Shown in pieces: positions 1 to 5,904 of a stretch of DNA of 8,236 bases. Under the pieces are notes generated by a model. The model worked only from the letters and a program-made list of their open reading frames with translations. It searched no databases and was not told the DNA's origin. Both the position numbers and the translations under genes were made by a program. Origin of the DNA: Acidimicrobiia bacterium (GTDB taxonomy: Bacteria; Actinomycetota; Acidimicrobiia; Acidimicrobiales; Poriferisodalaceae); NCBI GenBank assembly GCA_026983855.1, contig JALSTE010000659.1:1-8236 (forward strand), read 5' to 3'. Position 1 is the stretch's first letter. The number at the start of each line of letters is the position of its first letter.

Positions 1-286
1 AGGGGCTCGAGAGGGTCACGTCGAAGCGGTACCGGCCGCCCCCCTCGGGGATCACGACCACCTCGAGCACGTCGGGGAACAGCATCTCGGTATCTCCCTC
101 CCGGGGTGCGGGGGCCCCGGTCCCGTCGGTGATCGTCGCCGCCGGGGAGTCCGTGGTTGGGGTGAGGGCGGTGGTTCCGGCGGAGGGGGTTCCGCCCGGG
201 GAATCGCCGCAGGCCGCCGCCAGGACCACCACGGTGGCCAGCAACGGCGCCAGCAGGACTCGGCCACGGAATCGTCTCGGGCTCAT
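1..286 (-). CDS. Secreted lipoprotein, N-terminal part (runs off the left edge)
   Basis: Reading the minus strand from the ATG at 286-284 gives 95 codons open to the window edge, so the C-terminal part is missing. Residues 1-25 form a lipoprotein signal peptide: basic start (RRFRGR at 4-9), hydrophobic core (LLAPLLATVVVLAAA) and a lipobox-like end with Cys26 followed by Gly, preceded by Leu-Ala-Ala-Ala. Leu lies at -4 rather than the usual -3, a tolerated variant. Residues 27-65 are a low-complexity linker rich in Ala, Thr, Pro and Gly. From about residue 69 a more ordered segment begins (LFPDVLEVVVIP, then GRYRFDVTLSSP), which looks like beta-strands of an extracytoplasmic domain. The mature protein should be anchored to the outer face of the membrane. 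Only a weak G-run lies upstream of the ATG as a ribosome binding site. The start is chosen because it gives a complete signal peptide. The domain family cannot be assigned from the visible part. Confidence 0.72.
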   Translation of the reverse strand, partial: MSPRRFRGRVLLAPLLATVVVLAAACGDSPGGTPSAGTTALTPTTDSPAATITDGTGAPAPREGDTEMLFPDVLEVVVIPEGGGRYRFDVTLSSP

Positions 287-502
287 CGAGGTCGACGCTA
301 TCCCCCCGTGGTCGGCTATCGGCACCCACCCCCGGTGTCGGGAATGGTCGGACATCGTGCCGTCGGGCCGTTCCCCGCCTCCGCCTCGGCCGTTACCCCC
401 GGCCGCGACGGGAATCGCAGCGGAGGGACCGGCGTCGGTATGCTCCCCGCCGTCGACCCAGGACCCGGCGGTATGTCGGTCCGACCGAGATCAGGGGTGC
501 CA
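287..502. promoter_or_regulatory. Divergent intergenic region between lipoprotein and acyl-CoA synthetase genes
   Basis: These 216 bases separate two divergently read starts, so promoters for both are expected here. On the plus strand two TANNNT-like hexamers are visible: TATGCT at 439-444 and TATGTC at 472-477. Neither has a convincing -35 element. A short inverted repeat (TCGGTC, one base, GACCGA) lies at 476-488 and overlaps the second hexamer. No clear promoter was found for the minus-strand lipoprotein. The plus-strand reading frame of the next gene stays open across most of this region, but the predicted peptide is Gly/Pro/Arg-rich and unlike any acyl-CoA synthetase N-terminus, so I treat it as non-coding. 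Confidence 0.4.
476..488. promoter_or_regulatory. Small palindrome, possible operator, ahead of acyl-CoA synthetase gene
   Basis: A perfect inverted repeat with 6-base arms (TCGGTC / GACCGA) around one central base ends 14 bases before the ATG at 503 and just before the AGGGG ribosome binding site at 493-497. Its position would suit a repressor site, for example for a TetR-type regulator of lipid catabolism. The arms are short and the DNA is GC-rich, so chance is a real alternative. It does not match the known mycobacterial KstR consensus, which has AAC/GTT cores. Confidence 0.22.
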
Positions 503-2146
503 ATGACAGGGGAATCAGAGCCGGTGGCCGCCTCGAGGGGCTGGAACTTCGCCGACATCTGGGAGGCGGTGGCCACCGCCGTGCCCGAGCGCGACGCCCA
601 GGTGCAGGGGGACCGCCGCATCACCTGGGGGGAGATGGACCGCAGGGCCAACGGCATCGCCGCCACCCTGCTCGACGCAGGGGTCTCCGAACAGGACAAG
701 GTGGCCCAGTACCTGTACAACTGCCCGGAGTTCATGGAGTCCCAGTTCGCCATCTTCAAGGCCGGTCTGGTGCCCGTGAACACCAACTACCGCTACACGA
801 CCGACGAGTTGCTCTACCTGTGGGACAACGCCGACGCCGTGGCCGTGATCTTCCACGGCACCTTCACCCCCACCATCGAGGAGATCAGGGACCGCCTGCC
901 CCGGATCCGCACCTGGATCTGGGTCGACGACCACAGTGGACCCAGGCCCGAGTGGGCCGTGGCCTACGAGGAGGCCGCCACCTCCCACCCCGGACGGGCG
1001 ATCGGGCCGTGGGGCCGCTCCGGTGAGCACATCTACATGCTCTACACCGGGGGCACCACCGGTATGCCCAAGGGCGTCATGTGGGAGCAGGGCGAGCTGA
1101 CCAAGCTCCACCGGGCCACCGACCCCGAGTTCCCCGAGGCACCCGATCCGGACTACGTCAGGGCCAAGGCCGTCGAGTCCGCCGACGTGGTGGGGGTGCC
1201 CTGCTGCCCCCTGATGCACGGGACCGGGGCCTTCACCAGCCACACAATCATGCACCTGGGTGGGACCCTGGTGACCCTGGAGGGCCGGCACTTCGAGGCC
1301 ACCGAACTACTGGACACCATCGAGAGGGAGAGGGTGCAGAGGATCGCCATCGTGGGCGACGCCTTCGCCAAGCCGATCCTGGCCGCCCTCGAGGCCGAAC
1401 CCAACCGCTGGGACCTGTCCAGCCTGGTGGCCATGATCAGCTCGGGGGTCATGTGGAGCGCCGAGACCAAGGCCGGACTCCTGGCCCACCACCCGGGGAT
1501 GATCCTGGTGGACGCCTTCTCCTCCTCGGAGGCCCTGGGAATGGGCCAATCGGTGTCCAGCGCCGCCGGGACCGCCGGGACCGCCAAGTTCGAGCTGGGC
1601 GAGAGGGCCGTGGTCATAGACGACGAGGGGAACCTCATCGAACCCGGTTCGGGGAGGACCGGCCGGGTCGCGGTGCGGGGAATACTCCCCTCGGGCTACT
1701 ACAAGGACCCCGAGAAGACGGCCCGGACGTTCATCGAGATCAACGGTGAGAGGTTCTCCACCCCCGGGGACTACGCCCGGGTGGAGGCCGACGGCAGCCT
1801 GACCCTGCTGGGCCGGGGCTCGGTGTGCATCAACACCGCCGGGGAGAAGGTCTACCCCGAGGAGGTCGAGGAGGCCCTCAAGCGCCACCCCTCGGTCCAC
1901 GACGCGGTGGTGGTGGGGGTGCCCGACGACCGCTTCGGCCAGGCCGTGACCGGTGTGGTGGAGCTCCGGGAGGGGTACGACCTCCACGCCGAGGAGCTGA
2001 TTTCGACCGTCAAGGAACACCTGGCAAGCTACAAGGCGCCCAAGAGGGTGGTCTCCATTCCCAGCATCGGGCGGGCCGCCAACGGCAAGGTCGACTACAA
2101 GAGGCTCACCACCTTCGCCTGCGAGGCCCTGGGGATCGATTCCTGA
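503..2146 (+). CDS. Acyl-CoA synthetase (FadD-type, ANL superfamily)
   Basis: 547 aa, the usual length for the family. ANL enzymes adenylate a carboxylic acid with ATP and then form the CoA thioester. The phosphate-binding loop YTGGTTGMPKG is at residues 181-191, with Lys190. The A5-like motif is DAFSSSEALG, the ribose-binding Asp lies in TPGDYARV, and the hinge and A8 region are GRGSVCINTAGEKVYPEEVE. The catalytic A10 lysine is Lys529 in ANGKVDYKRL, so both the large N-terminal and small C-terminal domains are complete. In the hinge motif an Ala stands where Gly is common (NTAGEK versus NTGGEK). The ATG at 503 is preferred: AGGGG at 493-497 precedes it, and the family's N-terminal fold (WNFADIWEAVA) starts shortly after. 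The in-frame ATG at 308 would add a 65-residue low-complexity tail. No signal peptide is seen, so it is cytoplasmic. The following dehydrogenase gene suggests fatty acid or sterol side-chain catabolism. The exact substrate cannot be read from the sequence. Confidence 0.92.
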   Translation: MTGESEPVAASRGWNFADIWEAVATAVPERDAQVQGDRRITWGEMDRRANGIAATLLDAGVSEQDKVAQYLYNCPEFMESQFAIFKAGLVPVNTNYRYTTDELLYLWDNADAVAVIFHGTFTPTIEEIRDRLPRIRTWIWVDDHSGPRPEWAVAYEEAATSHPGRAIGPWGRSGEHIYMLYTGGTTGMPKGVMWEQGELTKLHRATDPEFPEAPDPDYVRAKAVESADVVGVPCCPLMHGTGAFTSHTIMHLGGTLVTLEGRHFEATELLDTIERERVQRIAIVGDAFAKPILAALEAEPNRWDLSSLVAMISSGVMWSAETKAGLLAHHPGMILVDAFSSSEALGMGQSVSSAAGTAGTAKFELGERAVVIDDEGNLIEPGSGRTGRVAVRGILPSGYYKDPEKTARTFIEINGERFSTPGDYARVEADGSLTLLGRGSVCINTAGEKVYPEEVEEALKRHPSVHDAVVVGVPDDRFGQAVTGVVELREGYDLHAEELISTVKEHLASYKAPKRVVSIPSIGRAANGKVDYKRLTTFACEALGIDS

Positions 2147-2154
2147 TCACCAGA

Positions 2155-2177
2155 TCCCCGGGCCGCGGACCCGGGGA
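2155..2177 (+). other. Intercistronic stem-loop after the acyl-CoA synthetase gene
   Basis: Eight-base arms TCCCCGGG (2155-2162) and CCCGGGGA (2170-2177) enclose a 7-base loop. The hairpin starts 8 bases after the synthetase stop. No T-run follows, so it is not a standard intrinsic terminator. In this position it could protect or process mRNA, or partly attenuate read-through into the dehydrogenase gene. The role is inference; only the base pairing is seen. Confidence 0.4.
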
Positions 2178-2249
2178 CCACGGGGATCGCACCCCCGGAC
2201 CACCGTCACCATCGGCACGGACCCACACACGGAAGACAGACAGGAAGAC

Positions 2250-2255
2250 AAGGAG
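2250..2255 (+). promoter_or_regulatory. Ribosome binding site of the short-chain dehydrogenase
   Basis: AAGGAG lies 5 bases before the ATG at 2261, in a locally A-rich stretch that contrasts with the surrounding GC-rich DNA. It fixes the start of the dehydrogenase and indicates efficient independent translation initiation. Confidence 0.8.
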
Positions 2256-2260
2256 AATCA

Positions 2261-3166
2261 ATGGCTGATCTCGGCTACGACAACAAGGTGGCCATCATCA
2301 CCGGAGCCGGAGGCGGCCTGGGCCGCAGCCACGCCCTGATGTTCGCCCGCCGGGGTGCCCGGGTGGTGGTCAACGACCTGGGCGGCAATGTGGACGGAAC
2401 CGGCGCCGACGCCAGCGCGGCCCAGAAGGTGGTGGACGAGATCGAGGCCGCCGGGGGTATCGCCGTGGCCGACCACAACTCCGTGGCCACCCCCGAGGGG
2501 GGCCAGGCCATCGTGGACACCGCCCTGGAGAACTTCGGGCGGGTCGACATCGTGGTCAACAACGCCGGGATCCTGCGGGACAAGACCTTCGCCAAGATGA
2601 CCGACGACCTGGTCACCCCGGTGATCGACGTCCACCTCAAGGGGGCGTTCAACGTGACCCGTCCGGCCTGGACCCACATGCGCGAGCAGGGCTACGGCCG
2701 GGTGGTGAACACCTCCTCCAGTTCGGGCATCCTGGGCAACTTCGGTCAGGCCAACTACGCCGCCGCCAAGGCCGGCCTCGTGGGCCTAACCCGGGTACTG
2801 GCCGCCGAGGGGGCCAAGTACAACATCAAGGCCAACGCCATCGCCCCGGTGGCCCGGACCCGGATGACCGAGGAGCTGCTCGGACCCCTGGCCGAGTTCC
2901 TCGAACCCGAGAGCGTGTCCCCGGTGGTGGGCTGGCTGGCCCACGAGGACTGCCCGGTCACCGGGGAGGTGTACACCGTGGGTGGGGGCCGGGTGGCCCG
3001 CTTCTTCACCGGTATGACCCCGGGCTGGTTCCAGCGGGGTCACGACATCGAGCAGATTCGTGACAATTGGGACACAATTCGTAACGAAGAGGGCTACACG
3101 GTCCCCTCCGGCCCAGCCGACGAGTTCGCGGAGATGGCTCGCATCTTCCAGGAAAATGCTGGCTGA
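2261..3166 (+). CDS. Short-chain dehydrogenase, 17beta-HSD4/MFE-2-like (3-hydroxyacyl-CoA dehydrogenase type)
   Basis: 301 aa, a classical SDR with a Rossmann fold. Visible motifs are the nucleotide loop TGAGGGLG at 14-21, NNAG at 100-103, a serine cluster with Ser153 (13 residues before Tyr), and catalytic Tyr166-x3-Lys170. Asp39 at the end of the second beta-strand (VVVNDLGG) points to NAD(H) rather than NADP(H). The NDLGG...DGTG segment, KTFAKMTDD, NFGQANYAAAKAGLVGLT and the C-terminal GYTVPSGPADEF resemble the dehydrogenase domain of peroxisomal multifunctional enzyme type 2/HSD17B4 and actinobacterial relatives used in fatty acid or sterol side-chain beta-oxidation. The hydratase-2 and SCP2 domains of the eukaryotic enzyme are absent, so this is the stand-alone bacterial form. 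It lies 114 bases after the acyl-CoA synthetase gene on the same strand and is followed by a strong terminator, consistent with a two-gene operon. Whether the physiological substrate is a hydroxyacyl-CoA or a hydroxysteroid is not decided by the sequence. Confidence 0.9.
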   Translation: MADLGYDNKVAIITGAGGGLGRSHALMFARRGARVVVNDLGGNVDGTGADASAAQKVVDEIEAAGGIAVADHNSVATPEGGQAIVDTALENFGRVDIVVNNAGILRDKTFAKMTDDLVTPVIDVHLKGAFNVTRPAWTHMREQGYGRVVNTSSSSGILGNFGQANYAAAKAGLVGLTRVLAAEGAKYNIKANAIAPVARTRMTEELLGPLAEFLEPESVSPVVGWLAHEDCPVTGEVYTVGGGRVARFFTGMTPGWFQRGHDIEQIRDNWDTIRNEEGYTVPSGPADEFAEMARIFQENAG

Positions 3167-3181
3167 CCTGGGCTTTTGACC

Positions 3182-3220
3182 AGAGGGGTCCGGGAATCGC
3201 CCGGACCCCTCTTGATTTCC
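3182..3220 (+). terminator. Rho-independent terminator closing the synthetase-dehydrogenase operon
   Basis: Perfect 13-base arms AGAGGGGTCCGGG (3182-3194) and CCCGGACCCCTCT (3200-3212) enclose the 5-base loop AATCG. A modest T-rich tail (TTGATTT) follows. It lies 15 bases after the dehydrogenase stop. The minus-strand side lacks a T-run, so it acts on plus-strand transcription only. Confidence 0.85.
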
Positions 3221-3242
3221 CTAAAGAACCATGTGTTACGGT
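3212..3242 (+). promoter_or_regulatory. Possible promoter of the M23 peptidase gene
   Basis: TTGATT at 3212-3217 and TACGGT at 3237-3242 could be -35 and -10 elements. The 19-base spacer is longer than ideal, and the -35 overlaps the terminator tail. A start of transcription near 3249 would leave almost no leader before the ATG at 3253, which fits the lack of a Shine-Dalgarno sequence there. The evidence is weak, but a promoter is needed somewhere in this gap after the terminator. Confidence 0.25.
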
Positions 3243-3252
3243 TCGATGACAC

Positions 3253-4872
3253 ATGGGTATGGAACATTTCTTCCGCCGTTCGGCGCGCCACTCGACCGAA
3301 CCCTCCCGCCGCCCCCCCGGGGCCCGTCGGGTCCTGACCCTGCTGGCCGCCGTTCTCCTGCTGGCCGCCGGTCTGGCCCCCGCCGCCGGGGCCGCCCCCA
3401 GCGGTTGGGACCACGTGGACGAGGACGGCACCGAGGTCCGGCCCATCACCTTCCCCGTGCAGGGCGACACCTACTACGTGGACACCTGGCTGTACCCGCG
3501 GGGCTCCCGCCGCCATCTCGGGGTGGACATGATGGCCGACAAGCTGACCCCGATAGTGGCCGTCCGCACCGGTTGCGTGACCTACCTCGACTACGGGGGG
3601 CCGGGTGGGGGGAACATGCTCACCCTGACCGACACCGAGGGGTGGGAGTACCGCTACATCCACATGAACAACGACACCCCCGGTACCGATGACGGGGCCA
3701 ATCCCTACGAATGGGCCTTCGCCAACGGACTCCAGGAGGGGGACTGCGTGACCGAGGGTCAGCTCATCTCCTACGTGGGCGACAGCGGCAACGCCGAGAA
3801 CTCCGGCTCCCACCTCCACTTCGAGATCCGCCGTCCCGACGGAATCTGGATCAACCCCACACCCTCGGTGGACGCGGCCAGGGCCAATCCCCGGACACCG
3901 GCCGACACCGCCCCCGACCCCACCGGGTCGGACCCGGCCTCCGACACCCCGGGCCAGGACTCCCCGAAGCTGTGCCGGGCCCGCACCGCGCCCGAGGGTG
4001 AGCCCTCCCCCGCCTCGGCCCGGGGGTACTGGCTGCTCGACTCCACTGGCCGGGTGCACGCCTACGACGCCCCCGAACTGGGCGACCTGACGACCATCGG
4101 GGTGGACACCGCCCCGGCCTCGTTCACCGCCACCGCCAGCGGCGAGGGCTACTGGATCGTCGACGTGGACGGAGTGGTGCACGCCTTCGGCGACGCGGTG
4201 TCCCGGGGCGACATGTCCGGCACCGAGCTGAACGGTGAGATCCGCCGTTTGGTGCCCACCCCCGACGACCGGGGCTACTGGCTGGTGGGGGCCGACGGAG
4301 GGGTGTTCGCCTTCGGGGCCCCGTTCCTGGGGTCGATGGGTTACCGCCGGCTGAACGCCCCGGTGATATCGATCACCTCCACCACCGACGGCGAGGGTTA
4401 CTGGTTGGTGGGGGCCGACGGAGGGGTGTTCACCTTCGGCACGGCCCGATTCCGCGGATCCACCGGAAACATGAAGCTCGACGCCCCCATAATCGACCTG
4501 GCCGTGGATCCCTCGGGTGAGGGGTACTGGCTCTACGCCGGGGACGGCGGGGTGTTCGCCTACGGGGTTCCGTTCTACGGCTCGGCCCCGGGGTTGGGTC
4601 GCTGCGATCTGGCCCCCTCGGTGGCCATGAGGGTCACCGACACCGGTCGGGGTTACTGGGTGGTCACCTCGGAGGGGGAGGTGCTGGAGTTCGGCGACGC
4701 CGCCGATCACGGAGACCTTCCCGACCTGGCCCCCGGGGTCACGGTGGTGGACATGGCCATCCGCCACGGATCCACCGCCGCCGATCCCGCTGGCCCCACC
4801 GGCGCCGATCCCGCCGATCCCGCTGGCCCCACCGGCGCCGATCCCGCCGATACGACGGGCTCCGGGGGGTAG
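3253..4872 (+). CDS. Secreted M23 metallopeptidase with six GYW (propeller-like) repeats
   Basis: 539 aa. A long basic N-region (RR at 8-9, 19-20, 25-26) and a hydrophobic core at 27-42 form a Sec signal peptide, with likely cleavage after Ala47 (AGA-A). Residues about 55-205 are an M23/LytM-type zinc endopeptidase. HxxxD occurs as HLGVD (His88, Asp92), HxH as HLHFE (His187, His189), and a supporting His137 lies in YIHM. All metal and catalytic positions are present, so it is probably active on peptidoglycan cross-bridges. A Pro/Asp-rich linker (205-250) leads to six repeats of 41-43 residues beginning with GYW at 258, 299, 341, 382, 424 and 467, each followed by a DGxVxxFG pattern. They resemble the beta-propeller-like repeats of Acidimicrobiia secreted proteins. 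The tail (about 507-535) is an 11-residue repeat (ADPAGPTGADP). Four Cys (108, 165, 241, 451) could form extracellular disulfides. There is no ribosome binding site at either candidate ATG (3253 or 3259). The 3253 start is kept but is not decisive. Confidence 0.88.
   Translation: MGMEHFFRRSARHSTEPSRRPPGARRVLTLLAAVLLLAAGLAPAAGAAPSGWDHVDEDGTEVRPITFPVQGDTYYVDTWLYPRGSRRHLGVDMMADKLTPIVAVRTGCVTYLDYGGPGGGNMLTLTDTEGWEYRYIHMNNDTPGTDDGANPYEWAFANGLQEGDCVTEGQLISYVGDSGNAENSGSHLHFEIRRPDGIWINPTPSVDAARANPRTPADTAPDPTGSDPASDTPGQDSPKLCRARTAPEGEPSPASARGYWLLDSTGRVHAYDAPELGDLTTIGVDTAPASFTATASGEGYWIVDVDGVVHAFGDAVSRGDMSGTELNGEIRRLVPTPDDRGYWLVGADGGVFAFGAPFLGSMGYRRLNAPVISITSTTDGEGYWLVGADGGVFTFGTARFRGSTGNMKLDAPIIDLAVDPSGEGYWLYAGDGGVFAYGVPFYGSAPGLGRCDLAPSVAMRVTDTGRGYWVVTSEGEVLEFGDAADHGDLPDLAPGVTVVDMAIRHGSTAADPAGPTGADPADPAGPTGADPADTTGSGG
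4024..4740 (+). repeat. Six GYW repeats encoded in the M23 peptidase (about 42 codons each)
   Basis: GYW codons start at 4024, 4147, 4273, 4396, 4522 and 4651, a spacing of 123-129 bases. Each unit reads roughly GYW-(L/I)-V-x-x-DG-x-V-x-x-FG-x-x-x-x-G. Repeats 3 and 4 are nearly identical at DNA level over 44 bases (4273-4316 versus 4396-4439, three mismatches), while the outer repeats have diverged. The units most likely form beta-propeller blades that bind a cell-surface ligand. The fold and ligand are inferred, not seen. Confidence 0.75.
4780..4851 (+). repeat. 33-bp in-frame tandem repeat, about 2.2 copies
   Basis: Two exact 33-base units (4780-4812 and 4813-4845) are followed by the first 6 bases of a third (4846-4851). 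The unit encodes ADPAGPTGADP, so copy-number changes keep the frame. It makes up the disordered C-terminal tail of the M23 peptidase. A shorter GCCGATCCC sub-motif recurs inside the unit, which favours slippage. Confidence 0.85.
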
Positions 4873-4888
4873 ACCACCCCGACTCCGG

Positions 4889-4901
4889 TAGTTTGGGGCC
4901 G
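4889..4901 (+). promoter_or_regulatory. Possible internal promoter giving a leaderless map transcript
   Basis: TAGTTT at 4889-4894 fits the actinobacterial -10 pattern TANNNT. Exactly 7 bases separate it from the ATG at 4902, the geometry of a leaderless start. The stretch is also locally AT-rich. No good -35 is visible, and the GGGG at 4895-4898 could instead act as a weak ribosome binding site on a read-through transcript from the M23 gene. Confidence 0.28.
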
Positions 4902-5891
4902 ATGGCCAGAAAAAAGAGGCGTCGTCCGGCCGGGCGACGGGCACCAGCCAACCCCAATCCCGTGACCCCCGGGCTGATCGGACCGACCCGCAGGGTCCCC
5001 CCCGAGATCGAGGCCCCCGAGTACGCGGTTCGTGGCTATCCCGCCAACCCTCCGACCGAGAACCCGGTCAAGGACCCCGAGACCCTCGAGAGGATGAGAC
5101 TCGCCGGTCAGGCGGCCCGCCGGGTGCTCCGGGCGGTGGCGGCCGAGGTAGCCCCCGGGGTCACCACCGACCACCTCGACGAGGTCGCCCACGTAACCAG
5201 CATCGAGGAGGGCGGCTATCCCAGTCCCCTCAACTACCACGGGTACCCCAAGTCCCTCTGCACCTCGGTCAACGAGGTCATCTGCCACGGCATCCCCGAC
5301 AGTCGACCCCTGAGGGAGGGCGACATAGTCAACTGCGACGTCACCCTCTTCATCCACGGGGTGCACGGCGATCTCAGCGAGACCTTCCTCGTCGGCGAGG
5401 TCGACCCCGTCTCCCGCAAGCTCGTCGAGGTCACCCGGGAATGCCTCTACCTGGGGATCGACGCCGTGCGGCCCGGAGAGCCGGTCCGTCGCATCGGTCA
5501 GGCCATCCAGGCCCACGCCGAGGCCAACGGCTTCGGGGTGGTGAGGGAGTTCGTGGGCCACGGCATCGGATCCACGTTCCACATGGCCCCCAACGTCCCC
5601 CACTTCGACGACCCCCGGGCCACCATGATCCTCGAGCCGGGTATGACGTTCACCATCGAGCCCATGATCACCGTGGGGAACTGGCGCTCCCAGCTCTGGG
5701 ACGACGGCTGGACGGCCACCACGGTCGACCTGAGTCGGACGGCCCAGTTCGAACACACCCTCGCCGTACTACCCGACGGAGTGGAGATCCTGACCCTCAC
5801 CCCCGAGGAACCCCAACCCTTCCTCGCCGGTCACGATCGTTCGGTGTGGCCCTCCACCCTTCCCACCCGGACCGGTGTGTCGGTAGCCTGA
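4902..5891 (+). CDS. map: Methionine aminopeptidase, type 1c
   Basis: 329 aa. It removes the initiator methionine from nascent cytosolic proteins. The five metal ligands of the pita-bread fold are present: Asp146 (NCDVT), Asp157 (HGDLSE), His220 (GHGIGSTFH), Glu253 (FTIEPM) and Glu284 (QFEHT). Substrate-site His129 lies in ICHGIPD. The N-terminal 70 residues are an extension: a very basic start (ARKKRRRP), then Pro-rich PxxP-containing sequence (TPG...GPTRRVPPEIEAPEY). This matches the type 1c architecture known from Mycobacterium tuberculosis MapB, where the extension is thought to aid ribosome association. The ATG at 4902 is chosen. An in-frame TTG at 4893 would add only three residues. The gene starts 29 bases after the M23 stop and 13 bases before the LysM gene, so it may be cotranscribed with both. 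Map-like enzymes are housekeeping, and the neighbours do not suggest a specialised role. Confidence 0.95.
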   Translation: MARKKRRRPAGRRAPANPNPVTPGLIGPTRRVPPEIEAPEYAVRGYPANPPTENPVKDPETLERMRLAGQAARRVLRAVAAEVAPGVTTDHLDEVAHVTSIEEGGYPSPLNYHGYPKSLCTSVNEVICHGIPDSRPLREGDIVNCDVTLFIHGVHGDLSETFLVGEVDPVSRKLVEVTRECLYLGIDAVRPGEPVRRIGQAIQAHAEANGFGVVREFVGHGIGSTFHMAPNVPHFDDPRATMILEPGMTFTIEPMITVGNWRSQLWDDGWTATTVDLSRTAQFEHTLAVLPDGVEILTLTPEEPQPFLAGHDRSVWPSTLPTRTGVSVA

Positions 5892-5904
5892 CCGGCGACC
5901 TCAG

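Noticed and set aside
308..502. Longer acyl-CoA synthetase start at ATG 308
   Set aside because: The extra 65 residues are Gly/Pro/Arg-rich and unlike family N-termini, and there is a ribosome binding site at 493-497 for ATG 503.
4864..4881. Short hairpin over the M23 stop codon as a terminator
   Set aside because: It has only about 5 bp of stem and no T-run, which is too weak to call.
4893..4901. TTG start for methionine aminopeptidase three codons upstream
   Set aside because: The ATG at 4902 is a better codon, and the TTG overlaps the -10-like hexamer. The choice changes only three residues.
3094..4944. 616-codon open frame on the minus strand across the M23 gene
   Set aside because: It is the mirror of a strongly GC3-biased gene. 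Its translation is Gly/Val/His-rich low complexity, whereas the plus strand encodes a signal peptide, intact M23 motifs and clear repeats.
4707..5756. 349-codon minus-strand open frame opposite map
   Set aside because: Map has all five metal ligands on the plus strand. The antisense translation is Gly/Val/Asp/His-rich with no recognisable motif.
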